A stretch of 64,000 nucleotides of DNA from positions 1-64,000 of the forward strand of contig JAJUHA010000006.1 of the NCBI GenBank assembly GCA_029268145.1, in the 5' to 3' direction. The notes beneath the pieces are model-generated. The model made no database searches and was not told the origin of the DNA. It was given only the letters and a program-made list of their open reading frames with translations. The position numbers and the translations under genes are program-made. The DNA is from Sphingomonadaceae bacterium (GTDB lineage Bacteria > Pseudomonadota > Alphaproteobacteria > Sphingomonadales > Sphingomonadaceae). Of this stretch, positions 16,637-25,205 are shown one piece after another; the stretch's first letter is position 1; each line of letters opens with the position of its first letter.

Positions 16637-18646
16637 ATGCGCAGGACATCTCTGCTGACGAAGCTGGCGGCGGAGCTTCTGGCTGCGGGTGCCATCGCGT
16701 TCGTCCCCATGCCGCCATCGGCCGGTGCCAGCCCGACCGATGCAGCAGGAGCCGCCGCACCGGCCTCTGCGCCGACGGGAGCGCCGGCGCCGGATGCAGC
16801 TCCGGTCGAGGTCGATCCGGCCGATCTCGGCGCCTACCTCGATGGCTTCATGCAGCTCGCCCTGGCGCGCAGCCAGGTGGCCGGGGCGGTGGTGGTCGTG
16901 GTCCGTGGCACCGACATCCTCCTCGCCCGCGGCTACGGGTTCGCCGACGTGGCCGCGCGCAAGCCGGTGGACCCGGATGCGACGCTGTTCCGGCCGGGCT
17001 CGGTGTCGAAGCTTCTGGTCTGGACCGCGGTGATGCAGCAGGTGGAGGAGGGCCGGCTCGATCTCGACCGGGACGTCAACGCCTATCTCGATTTCACCAT
17101 CCCGCCGTTCGAAGGCCAGCCGGTCACCCTTCGCCACATCCTGACCCACACGGCGGGATTCGAGGAATCGGTCCGCTATCTCATCTCCAGCGACCCGGAT
17201 GCGCTGATGCCGCTCGGCGACCTCATGAAGCGGGCACTCCCCAGGCAGGTGCAGCCGCCCGGGACGGTGCCGGCCTATTCCAACTATGCCACCGCGCTCG
17301 CCGGCTACATCGTCGAACGGGTGAGCGGCATGCCGCTCGAGACCTATCTCGAGCGGCGCGTGCTCGCTCCCGCGGGGATGACGCGATCGACGTTCCGCCA
17401 GCCCCTGCCGGAGCCGCTGCGGCCGCTGATGTCGAAGGGCTATCTCCTCTCCACGGCTCCGCCGCGGCCGTTCGAGTTCGTCCTGCCCTGGCCCGCCGGC
17501 AGCCTGTCCGCCACGGGAACGGACATGGGGCGCTTCATGATCGCCCATCTTGCCGATGGCGGCGCCCTTCTGCGCCCCGAAACCGCGCGGCAGATGCACG
17601 ATCATCGCGGCCCCGGCCTCGGCCTGCTCGACCGGATGGCGCTGGGTTTCTACGAGCAACGGGTCAACGGCCGGAGGGCCATCGGCCACGGCGGCGACAC
17701 CCAGCAGTTCCATTCCCATCTCTGGCTGTTCCCCGACGCCGGTCTCGGGCTCTTCGTGTCGTTCAACAGCAGCGGCACACCGGGCTCGACGCTGGCGCTG
17801 CGCAGCGCGCTGTTCCACGGTTTCGCCGACCGCTATCTCCCCGAGGCCCCGCGGCCGGCTCCCGCCGTCGACCCGGCCGAGGCCCGGCGCCAGGCCCAGG
17901 CGCTCGCCGGCTCCTACCGCAGCAGCCGCGGCAGCTTCACCAGCTTCATGAGCCTGTTCGGCCTTCTGGGACAAACCCGGGTGGTGGTCGACGGCGAGGG
18001 GCGGATCTCGGTGCCCAGCCTCGATCCGCTCAGCGCCGGGCCGCGCGAGTGGGTGCCTTCCGGACCTTACCTGTGGGAAGACCGCAACACCGGCGAGCGG
18101 CTTGCCGCCGAGGTGAAGGACGGGCGGGTCATCCGCTTCGGGATCGAACCGATCGCGCCCGTCATGCTGTTCGAGCGGGTGCCGCCCGGCAAGGATGGGG
18201 CCTGGCTGCTGCCCGCGCTCGCGGCTGCGGTCGGCGTGGCGCTGCTGGCGGTGGTGGCCTGGCCTGCCGGCGCGCTGCTGCGGCGCCGCTACGGCGTGGC
18301 CTTTCCCCTGTCCGGGGCGTCGCTGCGGGCGTGGCGCTGGTCCCGCCTCGGCGCCATCGCGGCCGTGGTTGCCGCGGCCGGGTGGGCCGCCGTCGCGGCC
18401 GCCTTCAGCCGGGATGTGGGGAGCATCGGTGGTCCGCTGGACTGGGCGCTGCAGGCGCTGCGGATCCTGACTCCGCTGGCCGCGCTTGGGCTGACGCTCA
18501 CGGCCGCATGGCACCTCTGGCTGTGCCTCCGGCACGGGAGGCCGTGGACCATGCGGCTCGGCGCGCTGCTCCTGGCCCTCGCGGGTGCGCTGTTCGTCTG
18601 GGTCACCTTCGCCTTCCATCTCTACGGCTTCTCGCTGGTCTACTGA
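16637..18646 (+). CDS. Secreted serine hydrolase (beta-lactamase/D-aminopeptidase fold) with C-terminal membrane helices
   Basis: 669 aa. A signal segment and Ala/Pro-rich linker precede a class C beta-lactamase-like domain: SVSK (Ser122/Lys125), YSN in VPAYSNYATA, and HGG in IGHGGDTQQF. After about residue 510 there are several hydrophobic segments (AWLLPALAAAVGVALLAVVA and three more), so the enzyme is likely tethered to the inner membrane with the catalytic domain in the periplasm. Members hydrolyse D-amino acid-containing peptides or esters. As first gene of the dgc operon it probably releases D-residues. The start follows ACGGGAGACGGGC. Its TGA overlaps the dgcA ATG. Confidence 0.85.
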   Translation: MRRTSLLTKLAAELLAAGAIAFVPMPPSAGASPTDAAGAAAPASAPTGAPAPDAAPVEVDPADLGAYLDGFMQLALARSQVAGAVVVVVRGTDILLARGYGFADVAARKPVDPDATLFRPGSVSKLLVWTAVMQQVEEGRLDLDRDVNAYLDFTIPPFEGQPVTLRHILTHTAGFEESVRYLISSDPDALMPLGDLMKRALPRQVQPPGTVPAYSNYATALAGYIVERVSGMPLETYLERRVLAPAGMTRSTFRQPLPEPLRPLMSKGYLLSTAPPRPFEFVLPWPAGSLSATGTDMGRFMIAHLADGGALLRPETARQMHDHRGPGLGLLDRMALGFYEQRVNGRRAIGHGGDTQQFHSHLWLFPDAGLGLFVSFNSSGTPGSTLALRSALFHGFADRYLPEAPRPAPAVDPAEARRQAQALAGSYRSSRGSFTSFMSLFGLLGQTRVVVDGEGRISVPSLDPLSAGPREWVPSGPYLWEDRNTGERLAAEVKDGRVIRFGIEPIAPVMLFERVPPGKDGAWLLPALAAAVGVALLAVVAWPAGALLRRRYGVAFPLSGASLRAWRWSRLGAIAAVVAAAGWAAVAAAFSRDVGSIGGPLDWALQALRILTPLAALGLTLTAAWHLWLCLRHGRPWTMRLGALLLALAGALFVWVTFAFHLYGFSLVY

Positions 18647-19644
18647 TGCCGCGCCGAACGGTCCGCCTGACGCTGGAGCGGTTCGCCTACCGCCAGCCGT
18701 TCCGGATCTCCGGCCACGTCTTCGTCGAGGCGCGCCTTCTTGTCGCCGCGATCACCGAAGACGGGCGGACCGGCCGCGGCGAGGGAGCCCCGGTCTATTT
18801 CCTGGGAGAGGATGCCGACCACATGCTGGCCGAAGCGGAGCGGGTCACGCCCGCCATAGCCGACGGCTGCAGCCGCGCAACGCTGCAGGCGCTGCTTCCA
18901 GCCGGCGGAGCGCGCAATGCGCTCGACTGTGCGCTGTGGGATCTCGAGGCGAAGCTGACCGGCACGCCGGCGTGGGCGCTGGCCGGGCTGGCCCGGCCGC
19001 CGCAGCCGCTGCGGTGCGTGCTGACGCTCGGCGCGGACACGCCGGAGCGGATGGCCGAGGCAGCCGCTGCGCTCGACCCGGCCGCGCCGATCAAGGCGAA
19101 GCTGACCGGCGAACCGGCGCTCGATGCGGCACGCCTGGAAGCCCTTCGGGCTGCGAGGCCAGAGGCCTGGATCGGCGTCGATGCGAACCAGGGCTTCGAC
19201 CGCGCGGGCCTGCTGCAACTCCTGCCCGTGCTGGAGACCCTGAAGATCGCGCTGGTGGAGCAGCCGTTGCGGCGTGGCGACGAGGCCGCAATGGAGGGTC
19301 TGCCGAGGGGCATTCCGTTCGTGGCCGACGAGAGCGCCCTCACGCTCCTCGACACGGACCGGCTGCCCGGCCGGTTCGCGATGGTCAACATCAAGCTCGA
19401 CAAGTGCGGCGGCCTGACCGAGGCGCTCCTAATCGCCCGCCGGGCCCGCGACCTCGGACTTCGCCTGATGGTCGGGAACATGGTGGGCTCCAGTCTGGCG
19501 ATGGCGCCCGGCTTCCTCCTCGGCCAGCTCTGCGACCTGGTCGACCTCGATGGCCCGACCTTTCTTGCCGCCGACCGGGACCCGGCCGTCACCTACCACG
19601 CGGGCTGCATCCATTGCCCGCAGGCGCTCTGGGGCTTCCCATGA
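18646..19644 (+). CDS. dgcA: N-acetyl-D-glutamate racemase / dipeptide epimerase (enolase superfamily)
   Basis: 332 aa. Enolase-superfamily catalytic set is intact: KAK (Lys150/Lys152), metal ligands Asp179 (GVDANQG), Glu205 (VEQPL) and Asp228 (VADES), and the second Lys250 (NIKLDKCGG). This matches L-Ala-D/L-Glu epimerases. Adjacency to a DUF1611 gene indicates the DgcN-DgcA pathway, in which DgcN N-acetylates D-glutamate and DgcA racemises the product so it can enter L-glutamate metabolism. A dipeptide epimerase role in murein peptide recycling is the alternative. Start overlaps the previous stop (TGATG); stop overlaps dgcN (ATGA). Confidence 0.85.
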   Translation: MPRRTVRLTLERFAYRQPFRISGHVFVEARLLVAAITEDGRTGRGEGAPVYFLGEDADHMLAEAERVTPAIADGCSRATLQALLPAGGARNALDCALWDLEAKLTGTPAWALAGLARPPQPLRCVLTLGADTPERMAEAAAALDPAAPIKAKLTGEPALDAARLEALRAARPEAWIGVDANQGFDRAGLLQLLPVLETLKIALVEQPLRRGDEAAMEGLPRGIPFVADESALTLLDTDRLPGRFAMVNIKLDKCGGLTEALLIARRARDLGLRLMVGNMVGSSLAMAPGFLLGQLCDLVDLDGPTFLAADRDPAVTYHAGCIHCPQALWGFP

Positions 19645-20762
19645 CATGCCCCGGCCAGACCCACGGCGCCGCGGAAGGGGGCGGGACTCCGGATGAGGCC
19701 GGGGCCGTGGCGCGACACGCCGGGCCCGCGCGGAGCGAGGGAGCGCCAGCCGGCCTCGACCTGCCGCACCCCTATCTGCTGTTCCTGGGCGACGTGACCG
19801 AGCCCGCCTTCGCCAAGACCGCGCTGGGTCTCGCCGACTGGGCTCCCGAGCGCTGCGTGGGCGAGCTCGCCCTGCCCGGCGCGGCCGTCTCGACCGGGCT
19901 GCCGCGGCTGACCCCCGCCGAGGCGCTTGTCGCCGGCGCGCGCGCCCTGGTCATCGGCGTGGCGAACCAGGGCGGCCGCATCCCCGAGACATGGGTTGCC
20001 GCGCTGACCGAGGCGCTGGAGGCAGGCCTCGACATCATCAGCGGCATGCATGTCCGGCTGGAAAGCTTCCCGGCGCTGGTGACGGCGGCCGGGCGGCATG
20101 GCCGCCGGCTCGTCAACGTCCGCACGCCGCCCGAAGGGATCCCCGTGGGCACCGGCCGGAAGCGCACCGGCAGGCGCCTGCTGACCGTCGGCACCGACTG
20201 CGCGCTGGGAAAGAAATACACCGCGCTCGCCCTGCATCGCGCGTTCCGCGCCCGAGGCATCGACGCCGACTTCCGCGCCACCGGGCAGACCGGAATCCTC
20301 ATCGCCGGCCGGGGAATTCCCATGGACGCCGTGATCGCCGACTTCGAGGCCGGAGCTGCCGAGATGCTGAGCCCCGACGCGCCGCCCGACCACTGGGACA
20401 TCATCGAGGGCCAGGGGTCGCTGTTCAACCCGGCCTATGCCGCCGTCTCGCTCGGTCTGCTCCATGGCAGCCAGCCCGACCTGTTCGTCGTCTGCCACGA
20501 TCCGACGCGGGACTGGATGCTCGGGCTGGACGGCTATGCCCTGCCGGACGTCGAGGAGGTGATCGATCTCACCGTCCGGCTCGGCCGGCGCACCAATCCG
20601 GCCATCCGCTGCGCGGGCGTCAGCCTGAACACCAGCGGGCTTTCGGCCGAGGCCGCGGCCGCCCTGATCGCGGCGGAGCGCGCCCGTCTCGGCCTTCCGG
20701 TGGCCGACCCGGTGCGCGGCGGACCGCCGTTCACCGAACTGGTCGACGCCTGCCTGGCATGA
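19641..20762 (+). CDS. dgcN: DUF1611 protein, DgcN-type D-amino acid N-acetyltransferase
   Basis: 373 aa. After a 45-residue low-complexity start the DUF1611 sequence begins (PYLLFLGDVTEPAFAKTALG). It has the Rossmann-like first half and a P-loop-like second half (LLTVGTDCALGKKYTALALH, FRATGQTGILIAGRGIP, IIEGQGSLFNPAYAAVS). DUF1611 proteins paired with an enolase-type epimerase have been assigned as D-glutamate N-acetyltransferase. Translationally coupled to dgcA and to the following transporter (ATGA overlaps on both sides). The N-terminal extension may be overcalled, but no better start is visible. Confidence 0.82.
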   Translation: MTCPGQTHGAAEGGGTPDEAGAVARHAGPARSEGAPAGLDLPHPYLLFLGDVTEPAFAKTALGLADWAPERCVGELALPGAAVSTGLPRLTPAEALVAGARALVIGVANQGGRIPETWVAALTEALEAGLDIISGMHVRLESFPALVTAAGRHGRRLVNVRTPPEGIPVGTGRKRTGRRLLTVGTDCALGKKYTALALHRAFRARGIDADFRATGQTGILIAGRGIPMDAVIADFEAGAAEMLSPDAPPDHWDIIEGQGSLFNPAYAAVSLGLLHGSQPDLFVVCHDPTRDWMLGLDGYALPDVEEVIDLTVRLGRRTNPAIRCAGVSLNTSGLSAEAAAALIAAERARLGLPVADPVRGGPPFTELVDACLA

Positions 20763-21910
20763 CAGCACCAGGCCCGACGTCCGGCGCCGCGGGCGGCCGC
20801 AACTGGTTCGGCCGCTTCCTCCTGCCTGGCCTCGCGCTCAAGGGCGTCATCATCGGCGGTGGCTATGCGACCGGTCGCGAGCTCGCCGAGTTCTTCTCGC
20901 CGGCCGGCCCGCTGGGCGGCCTTCTCGCCATGCTGCTCGCCACGCTGGTGTGGAGCGCGGTGGCGGCCAGCACCTTCGCGCTGGCGCAGCACTGGCAGCT
21001 CTACGACTACCGGCGCTTCTTCCGCCGGCTGCTCGGGCGCGGCTGGCTGCTGTTCGAAGGTGCCTACCTGCTGTTCGTCGTCCTCATCCTTGCGGTGTTC
21101 GGCGCAGCGGCCGGGGAGATCGCGTCCCAGACCCTCGGCTGGCCGGCGGCCGCCGGCTCGCTCGCGCTGGCGGCCGTCATCCTGCTCGCCACCGTTGCCG
21201 GCGAAACGGGGGTCGAACGGCTGCTTCGCCACGCCTCGGCGCTCATCTATGGCACCTATCTCCTGTTCATCCTTTTCGCCCTTGTCCGGCTCGGCGACCG
21301 GATCCTCGCCGGCCTCGCATCCCAGCCGGCGGTCACTCCTGCCTGGCTTCCCGGCGGGATCACCTACGCGGCCTACAACATCGTCGGAGCGGTGATCATC
21401 CTGCCGATGCTCCGGCACCTCAGGGACCGGCGCGATGCCGTGGTGGCAGGCGCGCTCGCCGGCCCGATGGCGATGCTGCCGGCCATGCTCTTCTTCCTCG
21501 CGATGCTGGCGTTCCACCCCGAAATCGCCAACGAGCCGCTCCCTTCGGCCTTTCTGCTCGAGCAGATGGCGGTGCCCGGCCTCGCCCTGCTGTTCCAGAT
21601 CATGATCTTCGCCGCGCTGGTCGAAAGCGGCGTTGGCGCCGTCCACGCCATCAACGAGCGGGTGTCGGGAACGCTCGAGGCCGGCGTGGGCCGCCCGCTC
21701 GGCACAGGCGGCCGGCTGCTCGTCGGCGGGCTGGTGCTTGCCGGATGCATGATGGTGGCCGGGCGGCTGGGGCTCGTGGAGCTGATCGCCTCCGGCTACC
21801 GTCTGCTCGCCGGGATCTTTCTTGCCGTCTTCGTCCTCCCCGTGCTGACACTGGGCCTCGCCCGTCTGCGCAGGGCGGACCGTGCGACCGCGATGGAGAC
21901 TTCGCCATGA
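20759..21910 (+). CDS. YkvI-like membrane transporter (APC superfamily-like)
   Basis: 383 aa, about ten hydrophobic segments. The first helix holds a glycine-rich motif (LKGVIIGGGYATGRELAEFF) typical of YkvI-like transporters related to amino acid/Na+ symporters. Its position between dgcN and a serine hydrolase, with ATGA overlaps to both, suggests inner-membrane import of the D-amino acid or small peptide handled by this operon. Substrate direction and coupling ion are inferred, not seen. Confidence 0.8.
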   Translation: MTAPGPTSGAAGGRNWFGRFLLPGLALKGVIIGGGYATGRELAEFFSPAGPLGGLLAMLLATLVWSAVAASTFALAQHWQLYDYRRFFRRLLGRGWLLFEGAYLLFVVLILAVFGAAAGEIASQTLGWPAAAGSLALAAVILLATVAGETGVERLLRHASALIYGTYLLFILFALVRLGDRILAGLASQPAVTPAWLPGGITYAAYNIVGAVIILPMLRHLRDRRDAVVAGALAGPMAMLPAMLFFLAMLAFHPEIANEPLPSAFLLEQMAVPGLALLFQIMIFAALVESGVGAVHAINERVSGTLEAGVGRPLGTGGRLLVGGLVLAGCMMVAGRLGLVELIASGYRLLAGIFLAVFVLPVLTLGLARLRRADRATAMETSP

Positions 21911-23481
21911 TCCTGGTCCGCCTTGCCGCCCTGCTCCTGCTGGCTCTGCCGGTGCCAGTCCGCGCCGCCCCTCCGCCCGACCTCGACATCCGGGTCGAGG
22001 CGCTGCGGCAGAAGGTCGGGGCCGTCGGCGTTGCCATCACGATCGTCGAGGGCGAAGCAGTCACGTTGGCGCGGGGATGGGGGGTGCGCCGGTTGGGGGA
22101 TCCCGCACCGGTCGATGCCGACACGCTGTTCGAGACCGGATCGACCGGAAAGGCCGTGACGGCGGCGGCGCTCGCGGTGCTGGTGGACGAAGGCCGGATC
22201 GGGTGGGATGATCCGGTCATCCGGCACCTGCCCTGGTTCCGGATGCACGATCCCTGGGTGACCCGGGAGATCAGCATCAGGGATCTCCTGGTCCATCGCA
22301 GCGGCCTTGGCCTCGGTCAGGGGGACCTGCTGTTCGTGCCGCGGTCCCGCCTGTCGCGGCGGGAGACGGTGGAGCGGGTCGCACACCTGCGGCCGAAGAC
22401 GAGCTTCCGCTCCACCTACGCCTACGACAACATCCTCTATGCGGTCGCCGGACAGCTGATCGAGGAGGTGAGCGGCCAGCGCTGGGAGGAGTTCGTGCGC
22501 GACCGCGTGCTGCGCCCGGGCGGAATGGCCACCGCCACCAGCGACAGCGACGAACATCTTCGCAATCCCAACCGCGCCCACCCGCACGCCCGGCTTTCCG
22601 GGCCAGTCCGAGGCCTCGGGCCGCAGCAGCTGCTCGACGAGCGCGAAGGGCTCGGCCGGGCCGCGGCGCCTGCCGGCGGCCTCGCCTTCAGCGCCAGGGA
22701 CCAGGCGGCCTGGCTGCGGCTCCAGCTGGCGCGGGGTGCATTGCCGGGCGGTGGGCGGCTGCTGAGCGAGCAGCAGCTGGCCGAAACCTGGAAGCCGGTG
22801 ACGATCATGCCGCAGAGCCAGCTTCCCGAGCCGCTCCGTCTGGCGCAGCCGGGCTTCCAGGCCTATGCGCTCGGCTGGCAGGTGCAGGACTATCGCGGGC
22901 ACCGGATGCTCGTCCACGGCGGGGCGGTCTTCGGCGCGATTGCCCGCGTGGTCATCCTGCCGGACCGCAACGTGGCATTCGCCATCATGATGAACTCGGA
23001 AGACAGCGGGCTGTTGCTCGGGCTGACCTACATGCTGGTCGACCATTGTCTCGGCCTGCCCGACCCGGGCTGGACCGAGCGGTGGCAGGCCTGGTACGAG
23101 GCGCGGCTGCAGGCCAGCGCGCGCCTCGCGCAGGCACCGGCCGCCGCGCCGGCGCAGGTCGGACCATCGCTCCCTCTCGCCCGCTATGCCGGCCGCTACC
23201 GCGATCCCTGGTATGGCGATGTCGTGATCGGCCACGGGCCCGAGGGCCTGACCATCGATTTCACCACCAACCCGGGCATGACCGGGCGGCTGAAGCACTG
23301 GCAGTATGAGAGCTTCGTCACTGCGTTCGACGACCCCGGCATCGAGCCGGCGCACGTGACCTTCCTGCTCGATGCCGACGGGCGCGTGAGCGGGGTCAGC
23401 CTGCGCCGGGTCAACCCGATGGCCGATTTCAGCTGGAACTACCAGGATCTCGAGCTCCGTCCGGTGCCGGCGGCCAACTGA
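21907..23481 (+). CDS. Secreted serine hydrolase (beta-lactamase/D-aminopeptidase family)
   Basis: 524 aa with a signal peptide (MILVRLAALLLLALPVPVRA). The catalytic motifs are STGK (Ser79/Lys82), YDN in TYAYDNILYAV, and HGG in LVHGGAVFG. The C-terminal 110 residues form a lipocalin-like DUF3471-type domain (LARYAGRYRDPWYGDVVIG). This is a second and different peptidase/esterase of the same superfamily as the first gene of the operon, without membrane helices, so it is likely periplasmic. It ends the operon and converges on a truncated TonB receptor. Confidence 0.88.
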   Translation: MILVRLAALLLLALPVPVRAAPPPDLDIRVEALRQKVGAVGVAITIVEGEAVTLARGWGVRRLGDPAPVDADTLFETGSTGKAVTAAALAVLVDEGRIGWDDPVIRHLPWFRMHDPWVTREISIRDLLVHRSGLGLGQGDLLFVPRSRLSRRETVERVAHLRPKTSFRSTYAYDNILYAVAGQLIEEVSGQRWEEFVRDRVLRPGGMATATSDSDEHLRNPNRAHPHARLSGPVRGLGPQQLLDEREGLGRAAAPAGGLAFSARDQAAWLRLQLARGALPGGGRLLSEQQLAETWKPVTIMPQSQLPEPLRLAQPGFQAYALGWQVQDYRGHRMLVHGGAVFGAIARVVILPDRNVAFAIMMNSEDSGLLLGLTYMLVDHCLGLPDPGWTERWQAWYEARLQASARLAQAPAAAPAQVGPSLPLARYAGRYRDPWYGDVVIGHGPEGLTIDFTTNPGMTGRLKHWQYESFVTAFDDPGIEPAHVTFLLDADGRVSGVSLRRVNPMADFSWNYQDLELRPVPAAN

Positions 23482-23521
23482 CGGCGGCAGCGGCGCGAGC
23501 CCGCCTGGAACCTGGCCGAAG

Positions 23522-24424
23522 CTAGAACCGCACCCCGAACATCGCGCCCAGCGTGCGCGGCCGGATCGTGGTGGCGGTGGCCAGCTGCACGCCATTGCCG
23601 CCAATCGCGGGCAGAACCGCGAAGGGAAACTCGCCCGCGGACACGATGCCGTAGCTGTCGGTGAGGTTGCGGCCGTACATCGCAACGCTGAACCGGCCGA
23701 ACTCGACTCCGGCGCGGACGTCGAGCGTGACATAGCCGTCGATCTCGATGGGGCGGCCGAAGGCGGTGCGATAGGCCGAGTTGAAGCCGCCGGTCTGGTC
23801 CCCCATGATGCGGATGCTGGTGCCGACATAGGCGAGCACCGCATCGGCGAGGCGGAAGTCGTAATCGGCGCTCAGGCTGGCCGATACGCGCGGCGTATAG
23901 GGCAGCCGGTCGCCGGCGAGCCCGCCGGTCAGGTTGGCGCCGCCACCCGGCGGAACCGTGTCGTCAAGAAGCTTTGCGTCCGTGATCGCGGTGTTGGCGA
24001 TCATCGTCAGCCCGTCGGCGGAGCGAAGGGTGAGCGTTGCCTTTAGCCCCTGGCTGCGCGCGCGCCGGCCATTGCTGTTGACGCCGACCGGGCCGGCGGC
24101 CGTCGTCACGGTGGAGGTGATCAGGATGTCGTCCCAGTCGAGATGGAACAGCGCGAGATCGAGAACCGCGCTGCGATCCAAGGTCTGGGCGCGCAGCCCC
24201 ACCTCGTAGCGCGTGACGGTATCGGCGCTGAACTCGGTGGGATAGTCGGCGGGGGCGCCCGGCGGCACGAAGTTGGGACCGCCCGGGCGATAGCCCCTGG
24301 CGATCCGGGCATAGACCGAGGCCGCGCCGCTGAGGTCGAAGCGGGGCGCGACCGACCAGGTCCACACGCCCTCCGACGAGCCTCCGTTCTGCGGCGCGCC
24401 ATTGTTCCTGCCTCGGGAATTGTT
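23522..24424 (-). pseudogene. TonB-dependent receptor, C-terminal barrel fragment (5' end missing)
   Basis: The frame encodes about 300 residues of the outer-membrane barrel end: IARGYRPGGPNFV, TRYEVGLRAQTL, ALFHLDWDDILI, RSQGLKATLTLR, MYGRNLTDSYG and a terminal Phe (GAMFGVRF) as needed for BAM insertion. Moving upstream the frame hits a TGA at 24425-24427, and there is no plug domain, TonB box or signal peptide, so more than half of the gene is gone. The break lies at the edge of the CRISPR region. It may once have been the outer-membrane importer of the neighbouring operon. Confidence 0.85.
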
Positions 24425-24791
24425 TCAGCCCTGTCGAGTTTTCACAGTTTTCCCACTCGTGCGGGGATGTGGTTCATGTCTGCCGCGCAACAAGCCGGTG
24501 GTGAGAAAGAGCGGGCGGGAGGATAGGCCGGGCGGGCGGTGTAGGACAGCCGGAGGCGGCGATGGTTTGTGCGCAGCACAAATCCACGACTCGCCGAAGG
24601 CCTGGCCGGCCGGTTGGCGGCGGAGCCGGCAAGCCGGACCGACAGGCGGGCTTTGCCCGCAAGTCCTGTTCCCTGTCTTGCTGCTTCCCCAGGACTCGGC
24701 GGCTTGGCCGCCGGCCGGGGCGCTCAACCGCCTGCCGCGTTTGCGGCGATCCGTTTCGGGCTCGGGCGAAGCCCGGGACCGAAGCGGATCT
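24425..24791. other. Hairpin-rich noncoding stretch on the leader side of the CRISPR array
   Basis: No gene recognised. It holds a run of inverted repeats: TTTGTGC-GCA-GCACAAA (24566-24582); GCGGGC-TTT-GCCCGC (24646-24660); AGTCCTG/CAGGACT (24662-24668 with 24690-24696); GGCGGC-TTG-GCCGCC (24698-24712); GCCGC-GTTT-GCGGC (24734-24747); and a 12-bp imperfect stem GATCCGTTTCGG / CCGAAGCGGATC (24748-24759 with 24779-24790) ending one base before the first repeat. Since the array is read on the plus strand, this is the expected leader position. An A/T-richer patch lies at 24418-24450. Confidence 0.5.
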
Positions 24792-25157
24792 GCTGCGGAT
24801 TGCAGCCCTTTCTCGTTCTGCTAGAACCGGCCCAATCTGGGCGATCCGCGTCCTGCCGCTGCGGATTGCAGCCCTTTCTCGTTCTGCTAGAACGGGCAGG
24901 AAGCAGCGCGCGTCCAGTCGGCGGCTGCGGATTGCAGCCCTTTCTCGTTCTGCTAGAACACCGCTGGGCACGGATGGGCTCGTGCTGATGCTGCGGATTG
25001 CAGCCCTTTCTCGTTCTGCTAGAACGGCAATGCGGGGAGAAAAACAGCGACTCTTGCTGCGGATTGCAGCCCTTTCTCGTTCTGCTAGAACCGAGGGCCG
25101 GGTCATCGGACGCTACACCTCGCTGCGGATTGCAGCCCTTTCTCGTTCTGCTAGAAC
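24792..25157 (+). CRISPR. Type II-C CRISPR array, six 36-bp repeats and five 30-bp spacers
   Basis: Six identical 36-bp repeats start at 24792, 24858, 24924, 24990, 25056 and 25122; all five spacers are exactly 30 bp and unique. Each repeat begins GCTGCGGATTGCAGCCC and ends CTCGTTCTGCTAGAAC. The plus strand is the sense strand, because repeat bases 11-34 pair with the tracrRNA anti-repeat at 29696. The array is therefore convergent with the cas genes. The repeat end TTCTGCTAGAAC is a good extended -10 box, as in the repeat-encoded promoters of other II-C arrays. Both repeat ends are small palindromes (GCTGC/GCAGC and GTTCT/AGAAC). Confidence 0.98.
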
Positions 25158-25159
25158 TG

Positions 25160-25193
25160 CCCTCGCGTAGCCGGTTGGAAACGCGGGGGTTTT
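25160..25193 (+). terminator. Probable terminator of the CRISPR array
   Basis: Two bases after the last repeat, CCCTCGCG (25160-25167) pairs with CGCGGGGG (25182-25189), an 8-bp stem with one G-U, loop of 14 nt, followed directly by TTTT (25190-25193). On the plus strand this fits an intrinsic terminator that would stop array transcripts before they run antisense into cas2. Confidence 0.5.
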
Positions 25194-25205
25194 CCTGATT
25201 GGGCA

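Noticed and set aside
24792-25157. Reading the array on the minus strand with the cas operon
   Set aside because: Only the plus-strand repeat can pair with the tracrRNA encoded at 29696-29820, and only that strand has the extended -10 at the repeat end.
24474-25198. Open frames across the CRISPR array encoding periodic peptides such as ERERAAIRS or LRIAALSRSART
   Set aside because: These are translations of the 36-bp repeat plus 30-bp spacers (66 bp is a multiple of three), not genes.
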